Shown in pieces: positions 49,501 through 58,914 of a DNA stretch of 64,000 nt. A program made the translations under genes and the position numbers. Below the pieces are notes generated by a model. That model made no database searches. It was not told the DNA's origin and worked only from the letters and a program-made list of their open reading frames with translations. Where the stretch lies: positions 28,501-92,500 of the forward strand of contig JANYHT010000037.1 of the NCBI GenBank assembly GCA_025358925.1, read 5' to 3'. This stretch comes from Gemmatimonadaceae bacterium (GTDB lineage: Bacteria > Gemmatimonadota > Gemmatimonadetes > Gemmatimonadales > Gemmatimonadaceae). Numbering within the stretch: position 1 is the first letter of the stretch; the number at the start of each line of letters is the position of its first letter.

Positions 49501-50966
49501 GAGATCGGTTTCCCGATCGGCGGTCCCGACACTTGCTTCACCAACTGATATAAGAAATCGAGTCCGTCGTAAAACGACTTGATGCGAAGTTTTTCGTCGC
49601 GGCCATGTGCGTTGGTCTCGCCTGGTGCCGAAAAAATGCCGCTCACGCCGTACGTTGGAATGCCGGCAGAGCGTAGGTATGCGCCGTCAGTCGCGCCGGT
49701 GGACATCGTCGGAATGACGGGCACATCGTTGAACATCTTTTTGGTGAGCATCGTTGTTGCGGCGAGTAACCCTGGATCAATGGCCGCAGTTTTTTTACCG
49801 AACCGATCTCCGCGTACTTCGCGCATCGTCACTTTCACGCCAGAATCCGCGATCACGCGTTCGATCGCCGCCTTCACGTCAGCAGCGTTTGACGTGGGCA
49901 CAATCCGGCAATTGATGTTAGCCGTTGCGGTCTGCGGCAGCGCGTTGTCCGCATGTCCGCCCGAGAGTCGCGTGGCAACACAACTGGTGCGAAGCATGGA
50001 TGCGTAGCGCGGATCGGTGGAGATCACGCGCGCGGCGGCAGTGTCGGACGAATTCGAAACGATGGCGCGCATCGCCGTGGCAAGCGACGGCATTTCCACT
50101 TTCGCCGTTTGTGCGAAGAACGGGCGCGAGATTTCGTTCAGGTCAACAGGAAACGTGTATTTCTCCAAACGTGCAAGTCCGTTGGCCAGCTGATAGATCG
50201 CGTTGTCCTTGCGCGGCACACTCGAATGTCCACCGCTGTTCAGTGCGGTGAGGGTGTAATTCACCGGCACTTTTTCTGCAGCTTGCACGGAATGAAACAG
50301 CGGTTGGTCATCCTTCAGGGTGCCACCACCGCCCTCATTGATCGCATACTCGGCATCAATAAGATTTTTGTGATTGGCGATGAGCCACGAGACGCCGTTG
50401 GTTGCGCCGCCTTCTTCGTCGGCCGTCAACGCGAGAATGAGGTCGCGTTGTGGTACGAATCCTTCTTGTTTGTAACGCAGCAAGTTGGCCACAAACATCG
50501 ATGCCATTGATTTATCGTCGGCCGTGCCGCGTCCAAGAAAGAAACCGTTTTCTTCAACGAGCTTAAACGGATCGCGCGGCCAGTCGCTGCGTAACGCGGC
50601 CACGACGTCGAGATGCGCGAGGAGCAGCAGCGGTTTGCCGGTGCCTTTGCCGTGATAGCGCACAACCAGGTTGCCTTTATTTGGCCGATCAGGCGGCACG
50701 AGTACTTGCACGTCTGCTGGCGGAAATCCCGCGGCGATGAAGCGCGCGGCCATGGCGCGGGCGGCCACGGTGACGTCGCCAACAGAATCGACCGTGTTGA
50801 TCTCGATGAGTTCTTTGTAGACCGCGCGCGCGGCTTGTTGTTGCGGCGTAAGGGTGGTGGGTGCGCCGGGTGCTTTTTGGCCAGGGAGTTGGCGCGCGTG
50901 CGCGGCGGGTGCGAACGAGAGTGAGGCGAGTGTGGCGACGAGAGCGGTGGTGCGAAGCGCGTGCAT
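49497..50966 (-). CDS. exported M20/M28-type peptidase
   Basis: 489 residues with a signal peptide (ALVATLASLSFAPAAHARQ). The di-zinc motif is visible: His/Asp in LLLAHLDVVAALRSDWP near residue 115, Asp in GRGTADDKSMASMF near 148, Glu-Glu in LTADEEGGATNGVS near 183, and the lid with HSSVPRKDNAI. The MSTGATDGAYLRSAGIP segment near 420 carries the last ligand. It probably degrades di- or tripeptides in the periplasm. The other M20 enzyme at 35.5 kb shares only the fold. Confidence 0.88.
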   Translation of the reverse strand: MHALRTTALVATLASLSFAPAAHARQLPGQKAPGAPTTLTPQQQAARAVYKELIEINTVDSVGDVTVAARAMAARFIAAGFPPADVQVLVPPDRPNKGNLVVRYHGKGTGKPLLLLAHLDVVAALRSDWPRDPFKLVEENGFFLGRGTADDKSMASMFVANLLRYKQEGFVPQRDLILALTADEEGGATNGVSWLIANHKNLIDAEYAINEGGGGTLKDDQPLFHSVQAAEKVPVNYTLTALNSGGHSSVPRKDNAIYQLANGLARLEKYTFPVDLNEISRPFFAQTAKVEMPSLATAMRAIVSNSSDTAAARVISTDPRYASMLRTSCVATRLSGGHADNALPQTATANINCRIVPTSNAADVKAAIERVIADSGVKVTMREVRGDRFGKKTAAIDPGLLAATTMLTKKMFNDVPVIPTMSTGATDGAYLRSAGIPTYGVSGIFSAPGETNAHGRDEKLRIKSFYDGLDFLYQLVKQVSGPPIGKPIS

Positions 50967-51570
50967 AGTGATGGGGTGAGGGGTCGAGTGCGAAGGTATC
51001 AGGCGGCGGCGCGGAGGGGGAGAGTGCCGTGTAATCTCCGCGAGTTAAACTGACGCGGCATGCTATCGCCGAACGTGCGTTACATGTGCATACTACGACG
51101 ACCTATCTCGCGACTTCTCATTGCCCGTTAAATGACAGACTCGTTTTTGATTCCGACGTCGTTGGACCGCGTGCTCACGTGAGTCGCTGGTGCGATCAAC
51201 TCGTGATCGTGACAATAAACTGGGATTTGAACGTCAGTAGCACGGTGATGCTCACGCCGGTCGGATCCAGAAGGCGGGCTCTCAACCGACTTGCCCAGCA
51301 AACATTGGACTGATCCAATGAATTTTTGGGCGCTCCGAGACATGTTCTCAAAACGCACGAAATCATTTACTCGTGACCGCCGTCACACCGGGATCCGAGT
51401 TTCTTGACGACTTAAGCCTGCCGTCGCCGATCAATTAACCGCGCCCTCCTTCCCGGCATGAATCTCGCACTGTACCGCTTGGCCGTGGCGAGCTCCTCCG
51501 GAGCACGCTCTCGCATCGTCGCTCGCGCAACGCTGCACCCGGTCCCGAATCGCATCATTAGGAGGCATCA
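50967..51570. other. 604-base gap without a supported gene
   Basis: This is the longest non-coding stretch. Frames of 75-76 codons exist on both strands near 51086-51358 but have mixed codon character and no ribosome-binding sites. A small hairpin GCTCC-TCC-GGAGC is at 51492-51504. It probably holds the divergent promoters of the peptidase and OmpA genes. No RNA family is recognised. Confidence 0.5.
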
Positions 51571-52233
51571 ATGCTCTCGCCCGTTAGCAAATCTCGGATG
51601 TTCGTCACGTGCACCCTAGCGCTCACGCTCGGTGTGGCCGCCTGCGCCTCGCTGAGCCGCAAAGAAAAGGGTGCCGTTATAGGCGCCACGGCGGGTGGCG
51701 CTGTTGGTGGCGTGATTGGCAATCAGACAGGTTCCACCGCACGCGGTGCGATTATCGGCGCGGTGATCGGTGGCACTGTAGGCGCGGTGATCGGCCATCA
51801 AATGGACCAACAAGCGAAGGAGCTGCGTCAGGACATCCCAGGCGCCACGGTAACACGTGTTGGCGAGGGCATTGCCGTCACCTTTGCGTCGGGACTGTTA
51901 TACGATTTTGACTCAGACGTGGTGCGCGCCGCCGCCGCCACGAACTTGCGCAACTTGGCCGCGAGTCTCGGTAAGTACCCCAAGACCGATCTCCTCATTG
52001 TCGGACACACCGATTCGAAAGGTGCGGACGACTACAACCAAACGTTGTCGCAGAAGCGTGCGACCGCAGCGTCGAATTATCTCGCTGCCCAAGGCGTGAG
52101 TAGCGCGCGCTTGCGCGCACTCGGGCGTGGTGAGACGGAGCCGGTGGCCAGCAACGACACTGAAACCGGTCGACAGTCGAACCGTCGCGTAGAAATTGCA
52201 ATTTATGCCAACGCAAGCGCGCGGACACCGTAA
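51571..52233 (+). CDS. OmpA-family lipoprotein with glycine-zipper domain
   Basis: 220 residues. A lipobox is visible (LGVAACASL) with Cys near residue 25. A glycine-zipper segment (GAVIGATAGGAVGGVIG then GAIIGAVIGGTVGAVIG) suggests helix packing in a membrane. The C-terminal OmpA domain binds peptidoglycan: YDFDSDVVR, LIVGHTDSKG near residue 145, SNYLAAQGV and NRRVEIAIYA. AGGAGG lies 5 bases before the ATG. This matches the YiaD/Lpp-like stress lipoproteins that hold the outer membrane to the wall. Confidence 0.9.
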   Translation: MLSPVSKSRMFVTCTLALTLGVAACASLSRKEKGAVIGATAGGAVGGVIGNQTGSTARGAIIGAVIGGTVGAVIGHQMDQQAKELRQDIPGATVTRVGEGIAVTFASGLLYDFDSDVVRAAAATNLRNLAASLGKYPKTDLLIVGHTDSKGADDYNQTLSQKRATAASNYLAAQGVSSARLRALGRGETEPVASNDTETGRQSNRRVEIAIYANASARTP

Positions 52234-52286
52234 TCGAACGATCGTTGTCGATAGCCAACACACACTCACGAACAGGAGCACATCAC

Positions 52287-52529
52287 ATGTCCGGCAAGCG
52301 CAGTAACGGCGGCACCGACCACAGTGGTCAATATTCCGACCACTTCCAAGCCGCCGCGCAATATCAAGCCGCCGCGCACCATCATCTACAAGCCGCGCAC
52401 CACGACGAACATGGACAACACGAAAAGGCGATGAAGCACGCCGAAGCGGCACGTCGTCATGGAGCGATGGGCCACCAGTTTTCAACCACCGCAGTTGCCG
52501 GTGAGCCAGACGCAAAAAAAGAGAAATAG
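52287..52529 (+). CDS. histidine-rich small soluble protein
   Basis: 80 residues, 12 of them His, arranged in AAHHHLQAAHHDEHG and KHAEAARRHGAMGHQ-like runs, with Ala and Gln between; no Cys, signal peptide or membrane helix. The ATG has AGGAG 9 bases upstream. The pattern could bind metals or form an alpha-helix with a His face, but no family is recognised. It lies 53 bases after the OmpA lipoprotein gene and may share its transcript, with a strong hairpin just behind. Confidence 0.65.
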   Translation: MSGKRSNGGTDHSGQYSDHFQAAAQYQAAAHHHLQAAHHDEHGQHEKAMKHAEAARRHGAMGHQFSTTAVAGEPDAKKEK

Positions 52530-52546
52530 TTTTTAACTGAACGTGC

Positions 52547-52600
52547 GCCACGGGTAGCGTTTCAACACCAGTTTTCGGATTGAAACGTCTACCCGCTGGC
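52547..52600 (+). terminator. long hairpin after the OmpA/His-rich genes
   Basis: GCCA, GGGTAG and CGTTTCAA pair with TTGAAACG, CTACCC and TGGC, interrupted by one or two unpaired bases, around a 14-base loop. About 18 paired positions make it one of the strongest structures in the window. There is no T-run on the + side; a terminator or stable RNA element is possible. Confidence 0.5.
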
Positions 52601-52705
52601 AGTACATGCATCACCACACACGAGACTTAAGGCGATGGCATCGTCGACGCATGCCTCATCGACCGCTCCATCACGTCCGCACCGCGCAACGCGCACGAGG
52701 CTTCC

Positions 52706-53104
52706 ATGAGTATTTTCGGCAAGATCTTCTCAAAGATTTTCGGAACTGCAGTCCCCGTTCCACCCCCAACCGACGAAGCGGCGCCAACGGCAGCCACACC
52801 AATGCAGCCAACGAGCACCACTGTCGCCTCGGTGGCCGCATCAGAAAGGGTTGACGTTGAAGTCAAGCTCGAAGCAATGGCTGCCGCCAATGCGCAAAGA
52901 CTCAACTGGCGCACGTCAATCGTCGATTTGATGAAGCTCGTCGGTATGGAAAGCAGCCTCGCAGAACGACGTGAGCTGGCCGATGAGCTGGGCTTTACCG
53001 GAGACAAGCAAGACACGGCCACGATGAACATTTGGCTACACAAGCAAGTACTGCGCAAAATGTCAGAAAATGGCGGAACGGTGTCGGCGAGTTTACTCGA
53101 CTAA
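52706..53104 (+). CDS. DUF3597-family protein
   Basis: 132 residues. The start MSIFGKIFSKIFG is the family's amphipathic helix; a Pro/Thr/Ala-rich linker of ~25 residues leads to a C-terminal domain with LNWRTSIVDLMKLVGMES, ADELGFTGD and ATMNIWLHKQVLRKM. This is the DUF3597 pattern. Function unknown; no signal peptide or metal site is evident. GAGG precedes the ATG. It is flanked by gaps and probably transcribed alone. Confidence 0.8.
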   Translation: MSIFGKIFSKIFGTAVPVPPPTDEAAPTAATPMQPTSTTVASVAASERVDVEVKLEAMAAANAQRLNWRTSIVDLMKLVGMESSLAERRELADELGFTGDKQDTATMNIWLHKQVLRKMSENGGTVSASLLD

Positions 53105-53188
53105 TCCGTCGTGAACGGCTTTCATGGGCACGACAAACAAAACCCGCGCGCCGGTTGACGCGACGGACCACGCGTGGCAGCATGCACC

Positions 53189-54088
53189 ATGCGCATTCTC
53201 AAGATACTTACCTTGGCCGTCGCCATCGGTTGCACACGCGCGACCACCGTGCCTTCCACACCGACGCGTTCTGCCAACGGTCACATGCCCGCGACATGGT
53301 ACGCTGGCAGCGCGACATGCGACAATACGCCCGCGTTTCACGTGCACGAATACAGCAGCGGATTTTATATTCTTCGTCAACCCGCCTGCACGAATTTTGA
53401 GAAACCATTTCTCTTTCTGATTATTGGACGCTCGCGCGCATTCTTGCTGGATACAGGCGCAGGTAATATCAACGTGGCTGCGGTCGTCGATAGCGTACTC
53501 AACGCGTGGCGGAGCACACACAATGGCGCGCCAACCGCACTCGTTGTTGCACACAGTCACGGACATGGCGATCACGTCGCGGGCGACGACCAATTTCGCG
53601 GACGTACAGGCGTCACGTTGGTCGAGCGCGACACGCTGAGTGTGCGCCAATACTTCGCGTTCACATCGTGGCCCGAACAACGCGTCACGATCGACCTCGG
53701 CGAACGCGTCATCGACGTGATCGCCATTCCCGGACATCAACCGGCGAGCCTCGCGTACTACGACCGCACGTCACACGTGCTATTGCCCGGCGATTCGTTC
53801 TATCCAGGCCGACTGTACGTGCGCGATACCGCCGCTTTTGTTCGCAGCATCACGCGGCTCGTCACCTTCACCGCATCACACTCCATTGCCGCGATACTCG
53901 GCACACACATCGAACAAACCAACCATCCGTTCGTCGACTATCCCGAAGGCACGAAAGACCAGCCGGCAGAGCACACACTCGAACTGACGCGCACGGATCT
54001 TGTGGTTCTCGACTCCGCGCTCAACACAATGCGAGGACGTGTCGTGCGCACGCGACTCCCGGCATTTAGCATCTGGCCGTTGCCGTAA
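53189..54088 (+). CDS. exported metallo-beta-lactamase-fold hydrolase
   Basis: 299 residues with a short signal peptide (KILTLAVAIGC, possibly a lipobox with Cys). The zinc motif AHSHGHGDHVAGDD lies near residue 123, the second His in VIAIPGHQPASLAYY near 178, Asp in VLLPGDSFYPGR near 200 and the last His in AAILGTHIEQT near 240. These set a di-zinc site. The substrate is unknown; the family includes lactonases, thioesterases and beta-lactamases. ATG 53189 was chosen over upstream ATGs that lack hydrophobic leader sequence. Confidence 0.85.
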   Translation: MRILKILTLAVAIGCTRATTVPSTPTRSANGHMPATWYAGSATCDNTPAFHVHEYSSGFYILRQPACTNFEKPFLFLIIGRSRAFLLDTGAGNINVAAVVDSVLNAWRSTHNGAPTALVVAHSHGHGDHVAGDDQFRGRTGVTLVERDTLSVRQYFAFTSWPEQRVTIDLGERVIDVIAIPGHQPASLAYYDRTSHVLLPGDSFYPGRLYVRDTAAFVRSITRLVTFTASHSIAAILGTHIEQTNHPFVDYPEGTKDQPAEHTLELTRTDLVVLDSALNTMRGRVVRTRLPAFSIWPLP

Positions 54089-54140
54089 CTCGCACCGTGA
54101 TCTATCATCGCGGTGTCCTCCTCCTCGAACACAATCTCCT

Positions 54141-55394
54141 ATGGAACGACGCGATTTTATTCGGCAATCGGCAACGCTCGTCGGTGCAACGGCCATCGTT
54201 CCACCCGAAGCAATATTCAGCGCAGGAGGCAAACCAACGGTACGCCAATCCGCTCAAGCGCAGGCGGTCGCTTCTATCACGGATGCCGAGCGGCTGGGTC
54301 GGATCGAAAAGGCGCGTCGACTCATGGTGGAGAGTGGCATCGACGCGATGGTGCTCGAGGGCGGAACAAGCATGCACTATTACACCGGAGTGCACTGGGG
54401 CAACAGCGAACGAACATTCGTTGTTGTTATTCCAGCACGCGGTGAACTGGCGTGGGTCACGCCAGGCTTTGAAGAGGCGCGTGCGCGCGAGCTGATCAGG
54501 TTTGGGAAAGACGTACGCGCGTGGCAGGAGGATGAAAGCCCGTATCGTCTGATCGCCGGCATTTTGCGCGAGCGCGGCGCAACGAAGTCCGTCGGCATCG
54601 AAGAACGGTTGCGCTTCTTCATCTACGACGGCGTGCGACAAGAGTTGCCATCATTGCAATTTGTGAGCGCGACCCCCGTCACGTCGGGCTGTCGCATGAT
54701 AAAGTCCGCAGCCGAGATTGCACTGCTGCAACGCGCCAACGACATCACGCTGAAAGCGATTGGTGTGACGCTGCATGGACTAAAAGCTGGCATGACCAAT
54801 CAAGATGTCAGCAATAGCGTCACGGCAACCACAAAATCACTTGGCGGTAAATCTGACGGTGCCCTTGTGATCTTTGGTAAGTACACCGCGTTTCCTCACG
54901 GCAGTGTGCAGCCGCAACAATTGCGCGACGGCGATGTGGTGCTCCTTGATGCTGGATGCACGGTGGACGGTTACACCTCGGACATTACGCGCACGACCGT
55001 GTTCGGTAAGCCGACGCAGCGCATGCACGACGTGTGGGATGTCGAGAAGCATGCGCAGAGCGCTGCGTTTGCAGCTGCACAGATCGGCGCCACGTGCGAA
55101 TCGGTTGACGCGGCCGCGCGCAAAGTCATTGTCGCTGCGGGATTCGGCCCGGATTACAAAGTGCCGGGACTGCCGCATCGAACAGGACACGGCATTGGCC
55201 TGGATGGCCACGAGTGGACCAATTTCGTGCGCGGCAATACCACGCGACTCCAACCCGGCATGTGCTTCAGCGACGAGCCCACCATTTCGATCTACGGCGA
55301 GTTTGGTATTCGCTTAGAAGACTGTCTGCACATCACGGAGGCAGGTCCGAAGATGTTCACGCCGCAGAGTCCGTCCATCTCGCAGCCGGTGTGA
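54141..55394 (+). CDS. exported M24-family (Xaa-Pro) aminopeptidase
   Basis: 417 residues with a twin-arginine-like leader (MERRDFIRQSATLVGATA). The creatinase N-terminal domain is followed by the pita-bread fold with metal ligands Asp and Asp in LLDAGCTVDGYTSDITRT near residue 275, His in PHRTGHGIGLDGHE near 350, Glu in CFSDEPTISIYGEFG near 378 and Glu in IRLEDCLHI near 392. It would cleave N-terminal residues before proline in the periplasm. ATG 54141 is used; an in-frame upstream start lies within the previous gene. Confidence 0.9.
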   Translation: MERRDFIRQSATLVGATAIVPPEAIFSAGGKPTVRQSAQAQAVASITDAERLGRIEKARRLMVESGIDAMVLEGGTSMHYYTGVHWGNSERTFVVVIPARGELAWVTPGFEEARARELIRFGKDVRAWQEDESPYRLIAGILRERGATKSVGIEERLRFFIYDGVRQELPSLQFVSATPVTSGCRMIKSAAEIALLQRANDITLKAIGVTLHGLKAGMTNQDVSNSVTATTKSLGGKSDGALVIFGKYTAFPHGSVQPQQLRDGDVVLLDAGCTVDGYTSDITRTTVFGKPTQRMHDVWDVEKHAQSAAFAAAQIGATCESVDAAARKVIVAAGFGPDYKVPGLPHRTGHGIGLDGHEWTNFVRGNTTRLQPGMCFSDEPTISIYGEFGIRLEDCLHITEAGPKMFTPQSPSISQPV

Positions 55395-55404
55395 TTCGCG
55401 GACA

Positions 55405-56025
55405 TTATTTAACCACCGCCATACCACGAATGCGCGACAACACTCTCAGTCGCTGCGGGGGCGCCGTATCGGCCGGCGCTTGCTGAATGTTTCGTACCAC
55501 CTCCATGCCTTTCACGACTCGACCAAACGCCGCGAACCCCTGTCCATCGGCATTGCGTTTCCCACCAAAATCGAGTTCGGGTTGTGCGTTGATACAGATG
55601 AAGAATTCGCTCGACGCGCTACCCGGCGCCCCGCGTGCCATGCTGATCGTTCCGTCGAGATGCTTGATGCCGGTTTTGTCGTTTGATTCGTGTGCGATTG
55701 GTGGTAGACGCTTGGCCACATCGCTATCGATGCCACCTTGAATGACTTCGATTTTGATCGGGTTCGTGGGCTGATTACGCGCGGTGACAACGCGATAGAA
55801 CGCGCCACCGTCATAGCGCTTCTCATTGACGTAGCGTAAAAAATTTGCTGCGGTGCTGGGCGCCTTGTCGACGAACACATCGACAAGGATCTCCCCCGCA
55901 TCGGTATCGATGCGGACACGTGTGGTGTTCCCGATGGTTTGGCCGGGAACACTGGACGGCAACAACAATAAAAGTGCGACCGCGTACACCGAGCTGCGCA
56001 GGACGAACGTTCGAACGTTTGTCAT
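55405..56025 (-). CDS. exported cyclophilin-type peptidyl-prolyl isomerase
   Basis: 206 residues with a signal peptide (YAVALLLLLPSSVPGQ). The cyclophilin core is seen in GEILVDVFVDKAPSTAANFL, FYRVVTARNQPTNP with the catalytic Arg, ISMARGAPGSASSEFFI with the active-site region, and FAAFGRVVKGMEVV. The insert GGIDSDVAKRLPPIAHES fits the extended periplasmic types. It helps outer-envelope proteins fold. It ends a minus-strand run that starts at the lipoprotein gene at 60.7 kb; its ATG lies 11 bases after the P1 peptidase stop. Confidence 0.9.
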   Translation of the reverse strand: MTNVRTFVLRSSVYAVALLLLLPSSVPGQTIGNTTRVRIDTDAGEILVDVFVDKAPSTAANFLRYVNEKRYDGGAFYRVVTARNQPTNPIKIEVIQGGIDSDVAKRLPPIAHESNDKTGIKHLDGTISMARGAPGSASSEFFICINAQPELDFGGKRNADGQGFAAFGRVVKGMEVVRNIQQAPADTAPPQRLRVLSRIRGMAVVK

Positions 56026-56036
56026 AACGTCGTCGG

Positions 56037-57263
56037 CTACGGCAGTCGACCGTATTTGCGCATCGCCGCGAGCATCCGATCCAAGGGCATGGCGTACACT
56101 CGTAAGTCATTCGCGCCGGTTGTTGTGTCGGCGGCAAGCAACGCATTCGTGATCGCAGCTTCGGTGGCTTGCGCGGTGGCTTTGAAGAGTGGCGAAATGC
56201 GATCGTTGGGAAGCATTGTCAGTGCGGCTATGCTGTCTGTTGACCACGACTTCGCGTTCGCGGTGGAGAAGGCGACGAAGATGTCACCCGAACTATTGCC
56301 GCCAAAACCACCTTGGCGACCGATGCCGAGTGCGACGCGTGTCGCGAGGCGCTTGAGCTGATGCGGCAACAGGGGCGCGTCGGTGGCGACCACGACGATG
56401 ATCGATCCTTGCTCTCGTTCGGGGAGCGTGATCGCTTCATTGCTGGCACCGGAGGGCGCATCGCATCGACGACGCGCCATGCCAGCGGGCAATGGACTGT
56501 TGTTGGCGATGCACGCGGTGAGATCCGTAATCTCTTCACCGACCGGCACACCCGCAATGCGAAGGTCGCGCCGCGCACCGAAGTTGCATTGCACCAAGAC
56601 ACCAACAGTGAATCCGCCTTCGGCCACGGTGACTGTGCGCGACGCCGTGCCAATACCACCTTTAAAGCCGAGACACACCATCCCGGTGCCGCCACCTATG
56701 ACACCTTCAGCAACGGTGCCGCCCTTCGCGCTATCGAGGGCCGCGAGCACGTGTTCGGTCTTCACGTGAAACCCGTTGATGTCGTTCAATCCCCCATCGT
56801 ACGTTTCGGCGACAACAGGCAGCCACCACGGCTGCAACACATTTTTGCGCGACACTTCCCAACGGATGATCGCGTCGCGCACGACACCGACGCTGTGGGT
56901 GTTTGTGATTGCAATCGGGCCTTCGAGATAACCGCTTTCCTGCATCCATGTCGTGCCGGTCATTTCACCGTTGCCGTTCAGCGCGAACCACGAGGCAAAG
57001 ACCGGATCTGCGTTATTCTTCCCCCGCGGGTGAATGACGGTGACGCCAGTACGGACGGGCCCCTTTCCCACCACTAACGTGCCGCTGCCCGAGATAAGCG
57101 TGGTATGCCCAACCTCTACCCCGCCGACATCGGTGATGGCGTCAAGGCGTCCGGGCGTGCCCCCAATGGGCAGTTTGAGATCGTGCTCACGCGGCTTGGA
57201 CTGCGCGCCCGACGTATTCAGCGTGACAGCGGTGAGGACGACGAAGAAATGAAGGCGCATCAT
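56037..57263 (-). CDS. P1-family (DmpA-like) N-terminal-nucleophile aminopeptidase
   Basis: 408 residues from ATG 57263, with a short signal peptide (LHFFVVLTAVTLNTSGAQ). The family cuts itself between Gly and Ser to create a Ser nucleophile. The likely site is in REQGSIIVVVATDAPLLPH, about residue 295. Other features are SVGVVRDAIIRWEV, EGVIGGGTGMVCLGFKGG near residue 185 and GRQGGFGGNSSGDIF near 340. The enzymes release D- or L-amino acids or beta-peptides from N-termini. Part of a minus-strand run between a CoA ligase and a cyclophilin. Confidence 0.86.
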   Translation of the reverse strand: MMRLHFFVVLTAVTLNTSGAQSKPREHDLKLPIGGTPGRLDAITDVGGVEVGHTTLISGSGTLVVGKGPVRTGVTVIHPRGKNNADPVFASWFALNGNGEMTGTTWMQESGYLEGPIAITNTHSVGVVRDAIIRWEVSRKNVLQPWWLPVVAETYDGGLNDINGFHVKTEHVLAALDSAKGGTVAEGVIGGGTGMVCLGFKGGIGTASRTVTVAEGGFTVGVLVQCNFGARRDLRIAGVPVGEEITDLTACIANNSPLPAGMARRRCDAPSGASNEAITLPEREQGSIIVVVATDAPLLPHQLKRLATRVALGIGRQGGFGGNSSGDIFVAFSTANAKSWSTDSIAALTMLPNDRISPLFKATAQATEAAITNALLAADTTTGANDLRVYAMPLDRMLAAMRKYGRLP

Positions 57264-57315
57264 CGAGAGGGTTGGCCGCGAGGTATTGAAATAGAGATGA
57301 CAGACGAACCACGTC

Positions 57316-58887
57316 CTACTGCGCGGTGATACCCACACGACCACCACGCAATACGTATTTCTGAATCTTTCCCGTTGTGGTTTTCGGCAGCTCGTGCACG
57401 AATGTCACGTGCTTCGGCACTTTAAAATGCGCGAGATGCCCTCGAGCAAACGCCCGCAGTTCGTCGTCGCCGCACGACATCATTGCGCGTAACACGACAA
57501 ATGCGTGCGGGGTCTCGCCCCACTGAACATCCGGCATTCCAACGACCGCGACTTCTAAGACCGCGGGATGACGCAACAGCGCGCCTTCCACTTCGATGGA
57601 GGAGATATTCTCGCCACCGCTAATAATCACATCTTTCATGCGATCGCGAATTTCGGCGTATCCATCCGCGTGCACGACGGCGACGTCGCCACTATGAAAC
57701 CAACCCCCTAAAAATGCGCGTGCTGTGGCCTCGGCATCATTGAAATACCCATCCATGACCACGTTCCCACGGACAACAATTTCACCGGCCGTGACGCCAT
57801 CGCGTGGTACGTCACGCATGTGTTCATCCACCACCCGCATCTCACCTGACGTGATGAGCTCGACGCCTTGACGGGCTTTAATGCGCGCACGATCCGACAC
57901 GGGTAACCCTTCGTGCTCCGCGCGAGGTTCGCAGATGGTGATCAGCGGAGATGTCTCGGTCAATCCATACGCGTGCGTGATCACCCAGCCAAGGTCTTCT
58001 TCAATGCGCTCAATGGTTGCGGCTGCAGGCGGTGCACCTGCGGTAAGCACGCGCAGGCCACGCGGAACATCCACCCGCTGCTCGAGTGGCGCATTGGCAA
58101 CCGCAATAAGCACCGTTGGCGCTGCACACAGCATGGTGATGTGTTCGCGCGTTGCCAGCGCGAAAATATTGGTCGCATCGACTTTGCGTAGGCACACATG
58201 GGTCCCGCCGACAGCCGTGACGATCCACACAAATGTCCAACCATTGGCGTGAAACATCGGAAGGGTCCACAAATATCGATCCGCTGTTGTCATCGGCAAA
58301 TGAATGAGCGTGCCAATCGCATTTATGTACGCATTCCGATGCGTAATCATCACGCCTTTCGGACGCGCGGTGGTACCACTGGTGTAGTTAATGGTTAGCA
58401 AGTCGGTTTCCGTAATCTCTACGCGAGTAAAATCCGACGTGGCTGCAGCAACGAGCGTTTCATAGTCGTGCCAACCGCACTGTAGGCCTTCAAGCGCTAC
58501 CCAATGCGTCACATCCGGACATTGCGTACGAATCGTATCAATCAATGAAAGAAAATCACTGTGCACACATACCACGCGGGAACCGCTGTGGTTGATCATA
58601 TAGGCGAAATCGTCGCCGATTAACCGATAGTTGAGCGGCACCACAACAGCGCCCATTTGCGGAACCGCATAAAATGCTTCGAGCATTGCGTGCGTGTTGG
58701 GCGCCACGTACGCGACACGATCCCCTGGTCGCACACCAAAACGTTCAAGCACATGTGACCAACGATCACACCGTGACAAAAAGTGTTCGTACGTGAACCG
58801 CTTCTCGCCATCGACCACCGCAAGGCGATCGCCATAAAGCTGTCGTGACCGACGGGCAAACTCCATCGGCGTCAGAGGTGTGAGCAT
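57316..58887 (-). CDS. acyl-CoA synthetase (AMP-binding)
   Basis: 523 residues. It activates a carboxylic acid to the acyl-AMP and then the CoA thioester. Motifs: YTSGTTARPKGVMITHRN near residue 170 (P-loop-like), THAYGLTETSPLITI near 300, and GWFHSGDVAVVHADGYAEIRDR near 395 with the catalytic Lys in PKTTTGKIQKYVLR near the end. The profile resembles medium- or long-chain acyl-CoA ligases; the substrate is not fixed. On the minus strand it lies after the amine oxidase and before the P1 peptidase, a mix whose link is unclear. Confidence 0.9.
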   Translation of the reverse strand: MLTPLTPMEFARRSRQLYGDRLAVVDGEKRFTYEHFLSRCDRWSHVLERFGVRPGDRVAYVAPNTHAMLEAFYAVPQMGAVVVPLNYRLIGDDFAYMINHSGSRVVCVHSDFLSLIDTIRTQCPDVTHWVALEGLQCGWHDYETLVAAATSDFTRVEITETDLLTINYTSGTTARPKGVMITHRNAYINAIGTLIHLPMTTADRYLWTLPMFHANGWTFVWIVTAVGGTHVCLRKVDATNIFALATREHITMLCAAPTVLIAVANAPLEQRVDVPRGLRVLTAGAPPAAATIERIEEDLGWVITHAYGLTETSPLITICEPRAEHEGLPVSDRARIKARQGVELITSGEMRVVDEHMRDVPRDGVTAGEIVVRGNVVMDGYFNDAEATARAFLGGWFHSGDVAVVHADGYAEIRDRMKDVIISGGENISSIEVEGALLRHPAVLEVAVVGMPDVQWGETPHAFVVLRAMMSCGDDELRAFARGHLAHFKVPKHVTFVHELPKTTTGKIQKYVLRGGRVGITAQ

Positions 58888-58914
58888 AACGTGTTCCGTA
58901 TAGCAAAAAGGGAG

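Noticed and set aside
34422..51246. Near-identical 19-base words (TGAACGTCAATAGCACAGT at 34422 and a variant at 51228)
   Set aside because: With two mismatches allowed, my rough chance estimate is of the order of ten such pairs in a 64-kb window, so it is not evidence of a repeat.
51086..51358. Two 75-76-codon frames in the large gap
   Set aside because: They overlap on opposite strands, lack ribosome-binding sites and show no family pattern.
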